A stretch of 64,000 bases of DNA from an uncultured Prevotellaceae bacterium (lineage in GTDB: Bacteria; Bacteroidota; Bacteroidia; Bacteroidales; Bacteroidaceae). The position numbers and the translations under genes were made by a program. Position 1 is the stretch's first letter; each line of letters starts with the position of its first letter. The notes beneath the pieces were generated by a model, which searched no databases, was not told the DNA's origin, and was given only the letters and a program-made list of their open reading frames with translations. Of this stretch, positions 38,601-45,598 are shown piece after piece. The stretch spans positions 1 through 64,000 of the forward strand of contig ONNV01000009.1 in the NCBI GenBank assembly GCA_900319225.1, read 5' to 3'.

Positions 38601-41479
38601 TTTGTAAATGTGCCAGACTCTGTTTTCTGTTTGCCTATGTATGTCTCAACATGGCCCAGGATATCGGCGTTGCAGGCTCCGCCAAACGCGTCATTTATGC
38701 GGCCGTTACCCAGATACAGATAACTGTCACCGCAAACGTTACCCTCGTTGCCGGCTCCGTACAGGTACTCTGCCTCAGCCAGGGCCGGACCGCTCTCATT
38801 CTCAGAGTAACCGGCATTGGTACCGCGCAGGTTTACTGTAGTGCTGTATCGTGGTGAGTATGTGTAACTCTTTATGGGATAACCGTCTTTATCCAGTTTC
38901 CATAAACCATTCTCTTTCTGGATCTTACCCTTACCTACAACGCCCTTCTCACCGCCACCGTAGATCTGGAACATATATGCATCCTTGAGGTTGACCTCAG
39001 TGCTACCCCAGATCTCAGTTCTTTCACCCATGCCTGCACCGAATACGCTCATGGCCACGGCCATAAGGTCCTCGCCTTGATTGTAAAGGTCTACGTGTGA
39101 GTTGGTATTGCCAAATACATTGTCCCTTACCAACAGGTCACTCTCAATATTGATCTTTACGTTACCGTTTACGTGGCCCGATGAGTAGCAGCCTCCGTAG
39201 ATGTTACCACCCAGCAGACGGCGATCCTCATCATCCTCCTGATTGTCAGTGCCTATGGGTACAAAATTCAGGATGTCATTATCCCATTTGGCGGTGTTCC
39301 ATACTAACTCGTTCTTGTGAGTGGTGGGGTTCTCTCTCCACTCCTTAGGTTCAATCCTTACGCCATTCATGTTCAGCACAAGACGGTCCTTGATGGTGGA
39401 ATCGTTGTTGGCTACCACTGTGTACGGGTTGATTTCATTGCCGTTGTTGTCCAGATAGGGACGCTCATCGGCTGATCCCATTACACCTCCCTCATATGCG
39501 GCGTTCAGACCTGCGCGGTATGGAATGTTGGCATTGTTGCATCCGCCTACTATCTTGTTATACACAATGATGGGTGCATACATATCCATGTAGTTGGTTC
39601 CGGAGTAGGTCATGCTACCTACGTTACCGCCGCAGTAGAATGAACCTATGTATGTGGTGTAGGGGATATAATCTACATTATCACCGTTCTCAGTGCTCTC
39701 AAATGATACGGTGGGCACGTAACTCATGGCAGCACCCTCCATGTACTTAGAGAATGTATCCTTGTTTGTCAGGTCAAGAGAACTGAAATCAATAGAGCCA
39801 TTTTCTGTGGACGGAGCACCGGAAACGGGATCTACCTTGCCGGCAAATCGTGTCAGGATATCACGGTTTATCATGTTCTCGCCGTTATTGCCCATAAAAA
39901 TGTTATCGGCATAAACGTAAGAACCGATCTTAAGCTCTACCTTAGGTGCACCCTGTACTGTCTTGGTCTTCAATGTGGCGCTGTTACCTCCGCAAAAGAC
40001 AGATCCGCCTATTATGGTGGGGTTGTCCTCTGTTCCGTACAGGTGTATGGATACCTGTTCTGCATCCGGTCGGAATTCATTGAGAGCCTGTATTGATGTC
40101 ATTCCGTCGGGAATATTGTAATACAGGTCACCATAAATTTCATTATTTTTGAGCAGAGGATTGTCAGTGTACGGATATGAACCGTTACCACCGCCGTATA
40201 CGTTACCGCGTATGCTCTTACGGATACCTACGGCATTACCGCCGTATACCTGACCGGTTACGTCATTACCGCCGTATACGTTGTTGACATCACCGCCATC
40301 CACAACCACTCTGGCTGCCAGACCTGCGGGGAATGCATATCTGGGATCATTAAGCTGGATGATATCCATGTCCAGGGGTTGACCGTTTCCATCCAGTACG
40401 TAATCACCCTTGTAGTCAATCTGCAGAGGACGTACATCGGCCATACGGCAGCCGCCATAAAGGTTGTCAATTACGACAGTAGATCCGGGATTTATATCTA
40501 CAAGGATACCCTCCGGGCTGGTCATACGGCCCTGGTTACCACCGCTGTAGAGGTTACGTACAAGACCGTCCTCCAGATGCCAGGTGGGACGTATCTTCAT
40601 ATCGGCCTTGTTGTTACCGCCAAACAGACGTCCAATCTGGAACTCATCACTGCTGGGCTTTGAGTAACCGGTGTTGATACCCATTGCCTTGAAACGCCTG
40701 GTGGTGAGCAACTCACCCTCGCTGCCTGTATCGGTGCTGGGGGATATCAGGTGCTCCTGCTCATTTATCCTGGAGTCTTTTATGCTGTTGACTACTGTGC
40801 TGGGGTTATCAAGACAGATAATCGTAGACTGTGTTACTGTAGCTGCATTACCGCCGCCAAATGTGTATACTATTGATCCTCCGTGCAGGTCCAGATAGGT
40901 CTTGCCAAGTTCCGGCCTATTCAGACCCTTGAACGGACTGTTGTCTGAGTCATAGTCATAGTCACCGTTACCGCCTCCATACAGCTGGCCAATGTATATG
41001 GGCTTGGAAATGCCTCCGTCTGATATGTGAACAAATGCATTCCATGTGGCGTCAACGCCGTCATGCGCTGCATCAGAGAGTACAGATGTGGGGAATTTGT
41101 CAGACTCACCTGCTTCTGCATATGAACCGATAGTTCCTGATATGTCGTTACCGCCGTAAACACGGTTGATGAGGATATAGTCTGTGGCGTTGGCTCCGTC
41201 AATATCAACCAGAGCGCTGCCGCCAACGTTAGCCATACGTGCTCCGCCGAATACACTGCCGCCGGGATTCTCCAGGTCATCGGTACCCAGCAGACCTGAC
41301 AGTACCTGAACGCTGGTGCTTCCCTTAACATCACCCATGTCACCGCCGCCATAGACGTTTCCGCCTATGACCAGCTGTGCATCAGCGTGTATGAAAGTGC
41401 CTATGGAGAGTACAAGCAGCAAACCCCATGACTTGATGTCAAGGGGTGACGGCTTATGTATATGGCTCAATATCTTCAT
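29621..41479 (-). CDS. Giant secreted YGGG-repeat protein, 3952 aa, with T9SS-like C-terminal domain
   Basis: The signal peptide (WGLLLVLSIGTFIHADA) is followed at once by NVYGGGDMG. YGGG/FGGN units fill residues about 20-1900. A different repeat occupies about 1920-2990: an acceptor strand (Y-x-C-x-E-x-F), G-x-x-Y-x-x-G, and L-(T/S)-x-x-x-Y-x-x-L-x-x-x-E-(K/R)-x-Y-F. A GLUG-like piece (FEGTLHGDGYYISGL) lies near 3200, and a WESISLPF segment typical of Bacteroidetes surface proteins near 3600. The last about 65 residues (VNVTTVSGKSLGKF...GVYIVNHHKIAV) resemble a type A Por-secretion sorting domain. It is the first of the four giants, one base after the preceding fimbrillin stop (TAAGATG). Role inferred: anchor or main scaffold of a surface structure. 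Confidence 0.8.
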   Translation of the reverse strand: MKILSHIHKPSPLDIKSWGLLLVLSIGTFIHADAQLVIGGNVYGGGDMGDVKGSTSVQVLSGLLGTDDLENPGGSVFGGARMANVGGSALVDIDGANATDYILINRVYGGNDISGTIGSYAEAGESDKFPTSVLSDAAHDGVDATWNAFVHISDGGISKPIYIGQLYGGGNGDYDYDSDNSPFKGLNRPELGKTYLDLHGGSIVYTFGGGNAATVTQSTIICLDNPSTVVNSIKDSRINEQEHLISPSTDTGSEGELLTTRRFKAMGINTGYSKPSSDEFQIGRLFGGNNKADMKIRPTWHLEDGLVRNLYSGGNQGRMTSPEGILVDINPGSTVVIDNLYGGCRMADVRPLQIDYKGDYVLDGNGQPLDMDIIQLNDPRYAFPAGLAARVVVDGGDVNNVYGGNDVTGQVYGGNAVGIRKSIRGNVYGGGNGSYPYTDNPLLKNNEIYGDLYYNIPDGMTSIQALNEFRPDAEQVSIHLYGTEDNPTIIGGSVFCGGNSATLKTKTVQGAPKVELKIGSYVYADNIFMGNNGENMINRDILTRFAGKVDPVSGAPSTENGSIDFSSLDLTNKDTFSKYMEGAAMSYVPTVSFESTENGDNVDYIPYTTYIGSFYCGGNVGSMTYSGTNYMDMYAPIIVYNKIVGGCNNANIPYRAGLNAAYEGGVMGSADERPYLDNNGNEINPYTVVANNDSTIKDRLVLNMNGVRIEPKEWRENPTTHKNELVWNTAKWDNDILNFVPIGTDNQEDDEDRRLLGGNIYGGCYSSGHVNGNVKINIESDLLVRDNVFGNTNSHVDLYNQGEDLMAVAMSVFGAGMGERTEIWGSTEVNLKDAYMFQIYGGGEKGVVGKGKIQKENGLWKLDKDGYPIKSYTYSPRYSTTVNLRGTNAGYSENESGPALAEAEYLYGAGNEGNVCGDSYLYLGNGRINDAFGGACNADILGHVETYIGKQKTESGTFTNGFPWIKDILFGGNDFGGMIGSGRTGDFSSDSRYRTTQPGMLNNVSTYVEFIQGRVDSLFGGGYGNYNYYDNIYNDYVYTYKDQAEDKLEGHKIGDPKNGFRYPYMYGNSFIFFQPVDNAKNYVGVMFGGSEGYPGYVDQNNTMQEVSYLLIDDINTSTANKNNYKNTDIFGGGAFGGMGAKDVDKNTYDVLMLLPGAGRTVIDLWAGRFNDVYGGCNKEGLIGFSRVNVPEESTIHVNSIFGGGKGYDLDQLTDDAEKDKYKALYCDHYITFVDFRGANAIVDNAIYGGNNNRRISFDTYVNIAAPVKNSQGQLTTVFGAGYGKETTSGRTNVFLQDGAQVNQIYGGGQNGTTYNYPSLVRWLYNEQPGNDPQAKLAGVMAYSSYLDLFHVYIEGKPEAYYPAHPINLTDDVLDIIDNVKEENGQKIYVDNGRTTVLEPQNLLFNNTPYYNTNVHILEGAQVKGNPKAGGGTSNGYAYGGGLGQDAVIAGSTYIELKGGYVEKDIYAGGEGGTIKNVYRLHTQDGNQLFKSSSNVYIEGGTARNVYGGGYMGHVGYHEGEISNVAQNANDLAGESHVVIGKKDATSYIDGIPSITRNVYAGGEGGSVYGDAYLTIYNGYIGFNHGTKTETVIENEGTENETSTTQTVDVYTENLDEYTTGDNRLDLNGNVFGGGYVASSYVDNSHIEMFGGTVRGSMYGGGELGPIGRGTRKSDAATPEGSKQVSDATIYKAGSTDVNLYSGHVMRNVFGGGRGKDSWGGEGWKPENETDLTAKGAVFGPTTVHIYGGEIGSVKDLQKTYGNVFGGGDEGIVFSTIGTKQADGYYYGSNDQLTEDCKVIITPYAVAKQNVTINGTDYAAGDYVPTADLNTMTNSDPIWQSLSDDGINIRNAVFAGGNTTVGSTNLVANEKTVFGNATASVTDVFSKDFITIGEDGIGGLYGDGNLTLVDGYRELNVTNYGTDYYNLNSSLTIDEYRKLNDRQRAYFELLYAPSETRVLSFYENQTTYMHTIDAEHQELYKRGKKITAETWAALPNDEKGKWKEITNRRYTPDERGSRISQDEYESFWDEEKAYWDLYGFCTLYAGRMINTIQRADFCGVFGSRIVLKGAQDRVLETANNIDYTINRVGELSLNTVNKGQGTEHGNYFGIYNLVNYLGALTSDVDFNETRTTDNSDLATYGPEQTMDKEHSTENNTVFKYKGDDLTYYDWKQKHKDDRKRNNGSSRNELALASGVWLELLDEKTEKSDTKIYGPITGIVQLTLLNVAPGEGGGYVYAKNIHGVRGIGEQHVTLAESNANALSYKNYTYDEASVTEADKVESSGNFVNSFKRIIDDCYPQNDAYYVHDGIEIAPAHYWYIRGDYYVYDQYISAYTGSTHAYSENSNIPLTITAESQGRIKLQQVYENKYAYWDERNHSTFEKYQSKAENDAFVVGEITYHKNDPISWWAWSHLTTEQQQLFTDKTYVCFYDVEYGDKEYKKGDVFDAPQPEIYICNENFTDGGEEYFKNDILTAEQFNALQSLKSKRKCSSVFNISNAVSSENGFLLTMDWSNPDVWNTYYHTIATTGSSQADMVKHSSEYSSIPDGYISSPSFYKNMDGTAVDGISVLGQQVYFMEDIIDQITYDKQNESITVGNETKHLSDYVKTDEQAQFKPVYIATATENFTAGGTSYVPKALISEDTYNSLSNAEKAYFDLGYLCNTTFNYKKNPKDSKPTYVVAGTVVPYGTDANDEGSYLYLVEKNASAAASLTRGYICTAEGKWGGYMFKGGNNYHALDLSNIANDERSDFKFNYDAFDLLRGDAYMTPTTMDQAYASAIYTDDKSIDYEATYMGNEDFVLDGGRTVAISRYNGTEYVPLAERQSTIKKGDIINNLDYEGVLINEQIKYTPIVITPSTPTDTVFYIVKVGMQIGDKYYMPGNQMTPDAYHALFGSSDQDNVMAIPYSDPSLHGSENKATNIEMYYFCTEAYGNMQLGDIIHEGDYKTLKNEQRNFAINGTIPNEKSTLYVARDIDINSLSKDKILTAVYYYDYIESDGNGSSYEKIREYHVVNIHVHFESGIPIIGELLKPNIVLPGDHVALNQPTVTKGAYDIIGGGWEIYSSPTSASDHRNGTEFDNSNMPLYWYQNGYWVAYYALSYLGKTYSNPVELSVANYHDIKKVMDDQANHYYINKIVKDKNNNRLSPKVYIDDYSLSNQNGLDLLKDFYDLSLLDDYSTIQAGSNVEFFLRTNLDHSGSAWQSIGTGSDPCFEGTLHGDGYYISGLSSSLFDKLCGKVYNLGVTGTFSGSGIADNGGEAVNCWVMTTTDQDLSGKNAVLGTGIVTNSYYPQSNAYSSLSSATAMPDKSFYNGEVAYNLNSFYLDKRYYNGIQNDADIQYVKSRYADGDYRYAGGFIPQDVDVRESSYVDQNTQTTVYVYTPVFPDDYIYFGQDLTYGWNEDKQHQDVPSHFDGTNRVYRAPAYYGSANMSSVHFNQNAVLTATARNNSNLKANPGLTAVDFTGYADVTGSNSDFKQGKQTVNGVEKYYAPVLDFDGLTGLRTDGQTRNLLAYVKESDTDTKSVVETYFKEPDYFKYAKTESSSYTVDNDYFNVLPVSDLDLQGLHGHMVVENNDGDYITTGDHFLVDREDFNAPIEYTMGDNQVMWYQRKPSVFVQNAGTGWESISLPFTTQIVTTNEKGWITHFYEGSKTGHEYWLRTPGEIETTTEQNQTVSKLLFKSLSKATATDISNGRGANLNYLNTFLWDHYYRHNGRKDKNGDEYQEYYSTNIEHNNYPFALAANPYLIGFPGSKYYEFDMSGEFDAKNTWPSAPVKIGAQTITFVSADGITIYKSDDDYNTQTDVENGSYLFKPTYQTKQLNGQTTWLLDGTGSKFENNTTQDVTTVPFRAYLAQSTAQNAPMRSGSTKAAAPTAIYIGYAGDQMPLDDIMTDRGLLIYSEDMNICVESTLTEPAQVNVTTVSGKSLGKFTIQPGTKLTIPVSSRGVYIVNHHKIAVTK

Positions 41480-41480
41480 C

Positions 41481-42749
41481 TTAGTTAGTTGTCAGTCCTG
41501 TAATATCCAATTCAAGCGGCTCATCGTCATCATGCATCTGGTACAGATACGAGGGCTTGATCTTTACCTTGATCAGGAAATGGTCTCCTGCCTTGGGCGT
41601 GATATCGGCACCGTCAGATCGTCTTATCTTATCCAGCGGGAACAGGTCCGATACATGCTGGTTAAGCCTGGCGGGGGTGCCGTTGCGTAGATAGACATCA
41701 TAGTCAATGTCAATCTTTACGGTAGGATAATCCAGATTCTGGTCTGTTATGTATGTCTTGGGCAGGAAATAGAACCATCCGAATTCCGTGTAGTCTCCGT
41801 TCTGGTCCGGTTCCTTAAGCGTTGAGTAGTCACATGTGGGGTCAGTGGGAAAGTCCCTGTTCTCAACAGCAGACTGTCCGTACATGAGGTCAACGGCATC
41901 TGTTCCGGTAAAGCCCTGTGTCTGGTCAAGTACAAGCTGGGCGTTCCTGAAACTGAATCTGTGGCTGCCTTCCAGTGTGCGGCCGGTAGATGTAATCTTT
42001 ACGTTCCTGACGCGTATGTCACGCAGTTCATGATATGTGGCGTCAATGCTGATTGATACGGTAGCCTTGGCGTAGAGGTGGTCCATAGCCATCCATACTT
42101 TGTATGACTTGCCGTCCTCAGTCTTAACCTGTCCTATGTCAAAAGATCCGGTAGTAAGGGTGGGTGCAGTGAAAGGCTCACCGTCTGTTACCAGCTTGCC
42201 TGCTGCAGCTATGCTTACCATCGGGTCAATGTATGCAAAGAGATTGATGTTGTTGAACGTGAGTGCCACGTTGTCCAGGTTGAATACATCCTCATTATTC
42301 TGATTCTTGGTGATGCCCCAGTTGAACTTGAGGTTTGATGCGCCGGGCATGTTGTCAGAGTTGAATGCGTACAGGTGATAGTAGATGTTACTCTTGGCGT
42401 TTACTGATGAGTGCCATGCGTCATTGCTGTAACGGAAAGAGCCGGCAGCCTTGTTCTCGGCTGTGTTATCTATCTCATTTGTAGGTACGGCATATACTCT
42501 GATGCTGGTACCGTTGGCAGGAGCGTCATCAGTGTAGGTGTTGGATGTGTTCTCTACGGGGAATGTGGCGCGGGTGGTTATGACAGTCTCCTCAGAGCTT
42601 GCTATGGCAGGGTACAACTTTACGCGGCCGGTCATGTAGTCAGTGTCATCCTTACGGCATGATACCAGCGCCAGCAGTGCACATAAGGTCCAGATCCAAA
42701 TACGTCCGGGCTGCATGATGCTTATGTTGTTATGCCTTCTTGCTGTCAT
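41481..42749 (-). CDS. Fimbrillin-like lipoprotein, candidate terminal subunit
   Basis: I chose the ATG at 42749; a GTG at 42758 and an ATG at 42716 are alternatives. The last gives the neatest lipoprotein signal (WTLCALLALVSC, then RKDD). Fimbrillin features are the TTRA site about 29 residues after the lipobox Cys, KSNIYYHLYAFNSDN, and DHLYAKATVSISID, the variant of the F-x-H-x-L-S-K-L strand. The C-terminus (KIKPSYLYQMHDDDEPLELDITG) lacks the I-x-F-x-x-x-V-x-x-W strand seen in other members here, so it may cap or start the pilus. It lies directly upstream of the 3952-residue giant. Family: Mfa-like fimbrillins, recognised by pattern. Confidence 0.75.
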   Translation of the reverse strand: MTARRHNNISIMQPGRIWIWTLCALLALVSCRKDDTDYMTGRVKLYPAIASSEETVITTRATFPVENTSNTYTDDAPANGTSIRVYAVPTNEIDNTAENKAAGSFRYSNDAWHSSVNAKSNIYYHLYAFNSDNMPGASNLKFNWGITKNQNNEDVFNLDNVALTFNNINLFAYIDPMVSIAAAGKLVTDGEPFTAPTLTTGSFDIGQVKTEDGKSYKVWMAMDHLYAKATVSISIDATYHELRDIRVRNVKITSTGRTLEGSHRFSFRNAQLVLDQTQGFTGTDAVDLMYGQSAVENRDFPTDPTCDYSTLKEPDQNGDYTEFGWFYFLPKTYITDQNLDYPTVKIDIDYDVYLRNGTPARLNQHVSDLFPLDKIRRSDGADITPKAGDHFLIKVKIKPSYLYQMHDDDEPLELDITGLTTN

Positions 42750-42760
42750 AAATATCACTG

Positions 42761-42768
42761 CAAATTTA
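42761..42768 (-). promoter_or_regulatory. Possible internal -7 promoter element
   Basis: On the minus strand this reads TAAATTTG, fitting the Bacteroidetes TAnnTTTG -7 box. It lies in the 59-base gap before the fimbrillin gene at 42749, so it could drive that gene and the giants separately. If used, the ATG at 42716 becomes the likelier start. No clear -33 element was seen. Confidence 0.4.
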
Positions 42769-42808
42769 GTTAATAACTTTTAAATCTCCAAAATTAAATA
42801 CTACGTAT

Positions 42809-44023
42809 TTACAGGTTATATAATTCTCTTGGGACATTGTGCTCGGTCCAAGTCTGTTCCACAACTGATTCAACTTGCAGACCGCCCTCTAAAGTGTTGA
42901 ACAGTAGTGTTATCACGTATGTCCTGCCGGGCTGTGTCACGTAATCGTAAACCTGCTGACCCAGTTGAACGGGCACGGTTTTTGATACGCGGCTGTTGGC
43001 CTCAGTACCCACTTTGAAGTCATTTACCGTGAGGTTAAGCTTGTACCAGCGGTGCGGCACCATAAGCCATGTGCCTACTGTCTCTGGCTCAAAGTTGGGA
43101 TTCTCCTGCATCTCATCCTTAAAGTTGATGTATGCGTTTGCGTTCTTAAGCAGTACTGCGTCATCATCCATCGTGACAGTCGTGTTTGATACAGACTGCA
43201 GGGTCTGTGTAAAATTCACAATGCCTATATAGTCCATGACCTGGAACTTGGTCTGGCCTTCCTTGAGCAGTGCCGTCTCCGTGGCATCGGCCGGCTCATA
43301 CTCAGAAAGCGTGATGCCGTTTATCCTTACACCGCCGCTCTTAACACCAGCAGTCTCTGTGACGGGGTACTCTGTGCCCACGTAGTAAGCTTTTATGATA
43401 AGCTGTGACAGCAGATGACGGAACCTGAAATTTACCTTGCCTGTGTAGAATTCAGTCTCAAAACGTCCCACCTCGACATCTGTCATGAGGTCCATCTCAG
43501 TACCGTCGACATACTGCCAGTTGGGTATGTTGTGGATGAGAAGATACTCCTTATCGACAGTGGTTACAGTGTGTGGTGCCTCAACATATGGAGCATCAAC
43601 CTGGTTGCCGGGCAGATGCGGCCAGTACGCGATGAACTGATAGCTGGCTGTGCGGTCCCAGTAACGGATGGGGCGGTATATCCACGGCTTGAGTTCTGCG
43701 CTGGACTCATCGTCGGGGAATACGCGGGTGTTGTTGAACAACAGTTGCGGAGCCAATGTGCCGGCTTTCTTGTAGCCGTAAACACCAAATCCGCCCACGT
43801 TGTTGCGCTGATCGTCATAGCAGGCTTTAATCATCTGCTTAAGGCGTTCCTCACCGTCAGGATTGTCTATGATGGCCTTGGTTCCGGCCTGGACGGTATT
43901 CATGACAATGGGGAGAACCCTCATATCATCATCAGAATTGTTGTGTTTGCAGCATGAGTGCAGCATCATGAGTTGTACACCCATGACTGCTGCTATACCC
44001 AATGTCTTGCAAAAGATCTTCAT
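42809..44023 (-). CDS. Fimbrillin-like lipoprotein, 404 aa
   Basis: The signal peptide ends in a lipobox (MMLHSC, Cys24, followed by a second Cys). GTKA with Lys49 is the putative processing site. Family features are YWDRTASYQFIAYWPH, VNFRFRHLLSQLIIKAY (the core strand of Mfa-like fimbrillins) and WLMVPHRWYKLNLTV. The C-terminus (TYVITLLFNTLEGGLQV...VEQTWTEHNVP) is a variant of the closing strand, with Trp kept but the spacing changed. It lies 27 bases after the preceding gene, inside the operon. Likely a minor or accessory pilus subunit exported to the outer membrane. Confidence 0.75.
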   Translation of the reverse strand: MKIFCKTLGIAAVMGVQLMMLHSCCKHNNSDDDMRVLPIVMNTVQAGTKAIIDNPDGEERLKQMIKACYDDQRNNVGGFGVYGYKKAGTLAPQLLFNNTRVFPDDESSAELKPWIYRPIRYWDRTASYQFIAYWPHLPGNQVDAPYVEAPHTVTTVDKEYLLIHNIPNWQYVDGTEMDLMTDVEVGRFETEFYTGKVNFRFRHLLSQLIIKAYYVGTEYPVTETAGVKSGGVRINGITLSEYEPADATETALLKEGQTKFQVMDYIGIVNFTQTLQSVSNTTVTMDDDAVLLKNANAYINFKDEMQENPNFEPETVGTWLMVPHRWYKLNLTVNDFKVGTEANSRVSKTVPVQLGQQVYDYVTQPGRTYVITLLFNTLEGGLQVESVVEQTWTEHNVPRELYNL

Positions 44024-44050
44024 CTACAATTGTATTTGTAAATATTTTTA

Positions 44051-45589
44051 TTACTGATGAATCTCATAGCCTACAGTGTAGGTCTGCTCCCATTCCTGTA
44101 CTGTAGCTGTGAACTCAATGTATGCATCCTCAACCTCACGCGGGGGCAGGATCTCACCGGTATCCGGGTTCTTCTGTATCTGTACCCAGTCATCGTTGTC
44201 GTCAACATAGCCGTTGCCGTCTGTGTCAACATGTACCAGTATTACATCCTTGCCACCAGGGTTGTTGGGGTTGCCGTCTGTAGGATCCTTGTCGGGATCG
44301 CCGCCGGGAACCTGCTGAGTCTGGTTCTCTTTGTCCACATCGTCAATGTGACCGTCACCGTCGCGGTCTATACCGGCCTCAAGGAGATTGTCACCGTCAA
44401 TATCCTCCCATACTATGGGATACTCCTTCCAGGTGTCAGGAATGTCGTCACCATCGGTGTCCTCAAATACCTGGATGATATCGGGCTCATCGGGGTTATA
44501 CTTCATTACACCGGGATAGGGGGTATCATCGGTCTTGGTGATGGTGTCACCTGTAGCGGGATCAATCTGTATGCTACCGTCGCCATCGGCATCCCATATA
44601 CGTGTGCTCTTGTTGGGGTTGAAGGCGAGTGTGTAGTTGTACTTGTAGTTGGGCTCCCATGTTGATACCACCTGCTGTGAACTGCCGTTATGGCCTATGA
44701 TGCCGGCCAGACGGATGCCGTTCTTTACGAATGTTGATGTAGTACCGTCATTGTAAACAATATGGAAAGTGGCATCAATGGTAACATCCTTAGGTGCCGA
44801 TGCGGTGCTGAACAGCTTCTGCGGGATCATGAGATAATCCTTGAAGATGGTTGTAGAGCTCTTGGTAATCAGCATGTTCGTTGCCGCGGGTATGTTCATG
44901 TAGTCCTTTATGTTGCTCCATGCACCAACGGCACGGTTCTGGTACCAACCTGTCTGTGCATAACTACCGGTTGACTTTACGTTGCTCAGCTTGGCGCTCT
45001 TGAGAGTGATGCTGTAGATGCCGTCGGTATCCATTGCATCGGCTATCTTGGCGTAAACGTTCACGTTACTCAGGATATGGTGGAAATACATATCAACAGT
45101 GTTGAACGGTGATACGTTTCTCCTCTCTGATACCATGAGGTCAACCTGCTTGGCGGTGTCATTAGGTGTGGTGTAGTTGTCTATACTTACATAATAGTTA
45201 CCGTCAGTACTCATGTTGTAGAGAGTCTTGGAGTAGGGGAATACTCCATAGAACATATAGGTTGAGCCTACGTTCCAGAGTTTCTTGTTGTCATAAGTCC
45301 ATGCGGAACCGCTTACATACCTTACATCCTGGTTGTTGAATATCACATCCACAATGTTTCCGGTGGTCTGTACGCCCCATACGGCCATTGTGTCACCAAC
45401 GGTGAAGTTGGCGTTGCCTGCGGTCTTTGATGCGCGGGTCATGTTGTTTACATAGTTGCCAAACTCGATGTAACTGGATCCTTTACCGGCCATGGGGTCG
45501 ATATCATGAATTACATCAAACTGCTGGCACGATGCAAGTAACGCCATGCCCGCAAAATAACTTGCTTTAATAATTCTCTTGGTCTTCAT
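44051..45589 (-). CDS. Fimbrillin-like lipoprotein with calcium-binding-type Asp-rich insert, 512 aa
   Basis: The signal peptide ends in LLASC (Cys21), and MTRA with Arg52 is the putative processing site. Fimbrillin strands include YFHHILSNVNVYAKI and WEPNYKYNYTLAFNP. Residues about 340-470 are unlike the other members: DADGDGSIQID, DTDGDDIPDTW, DIDGDNLLEAGIDRDGDGHIDDVD and DTDGNGYVDDNDDW, patterns of EF-hand, dockerin or thrombospondin-3-type calcium loops, with a Pro/Gly/Asp linker. After this comes the family's closing strand (AYIEFTATVQEWEQTY). The insert therefore lies just before the likely donor strand. The protein is about 100 residues longer than its neighbours. Role inferred: pilus subunit whose assembly or adhesion may need calcium. 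Confidence 0.75.
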   Translation of the reverse strand: MKTKRIIKASYFAGMALLASCQQFDVIHDIDPMAGKGSSYIEFGNYVNNMTRASKTAGNANFTVGDTMAVWGVQTTGNIVDVIFNNQDVRYVSGSAWTYDNKKLWNVGSTYMFYGVFPYSKTLYNMSTDGNYYVSIDNYTTPNDTAKQVDLMVSERRNVSPFNTVDMYFHHILSNVNVYAKIADAMDTDGIYSITLKSAKLSNVKSTGSYAQTGWYQNRAVGAWSNIKDYMNIPAATNMLITKSSTTIFKDYLMIPQKLFSTASAPKDVTIDATFHIVYNDGTTSTFVKNGIRLAGIIGHNGSSQQVVSTWEPNYKYNYTLAFNPNKSTRIWDADGDGSIQIDPATGDTITKTDDTPYPGVMKYNPDEPDIIQVFEDTDGDDIPDTWKEYPIVWEDIDGDNLLEAGIDRDGDGHIDDVDKENQTQQVPGGDPDKDPTDGNPNNPGGKDVILVHVDTDGNGYVDDNDDWVQIQKNPDTGEILPPREVEDAYIEFTATVQEWEQTYTVGYEIHQ

Positions 45590-45598
45590 TTTTATTGA

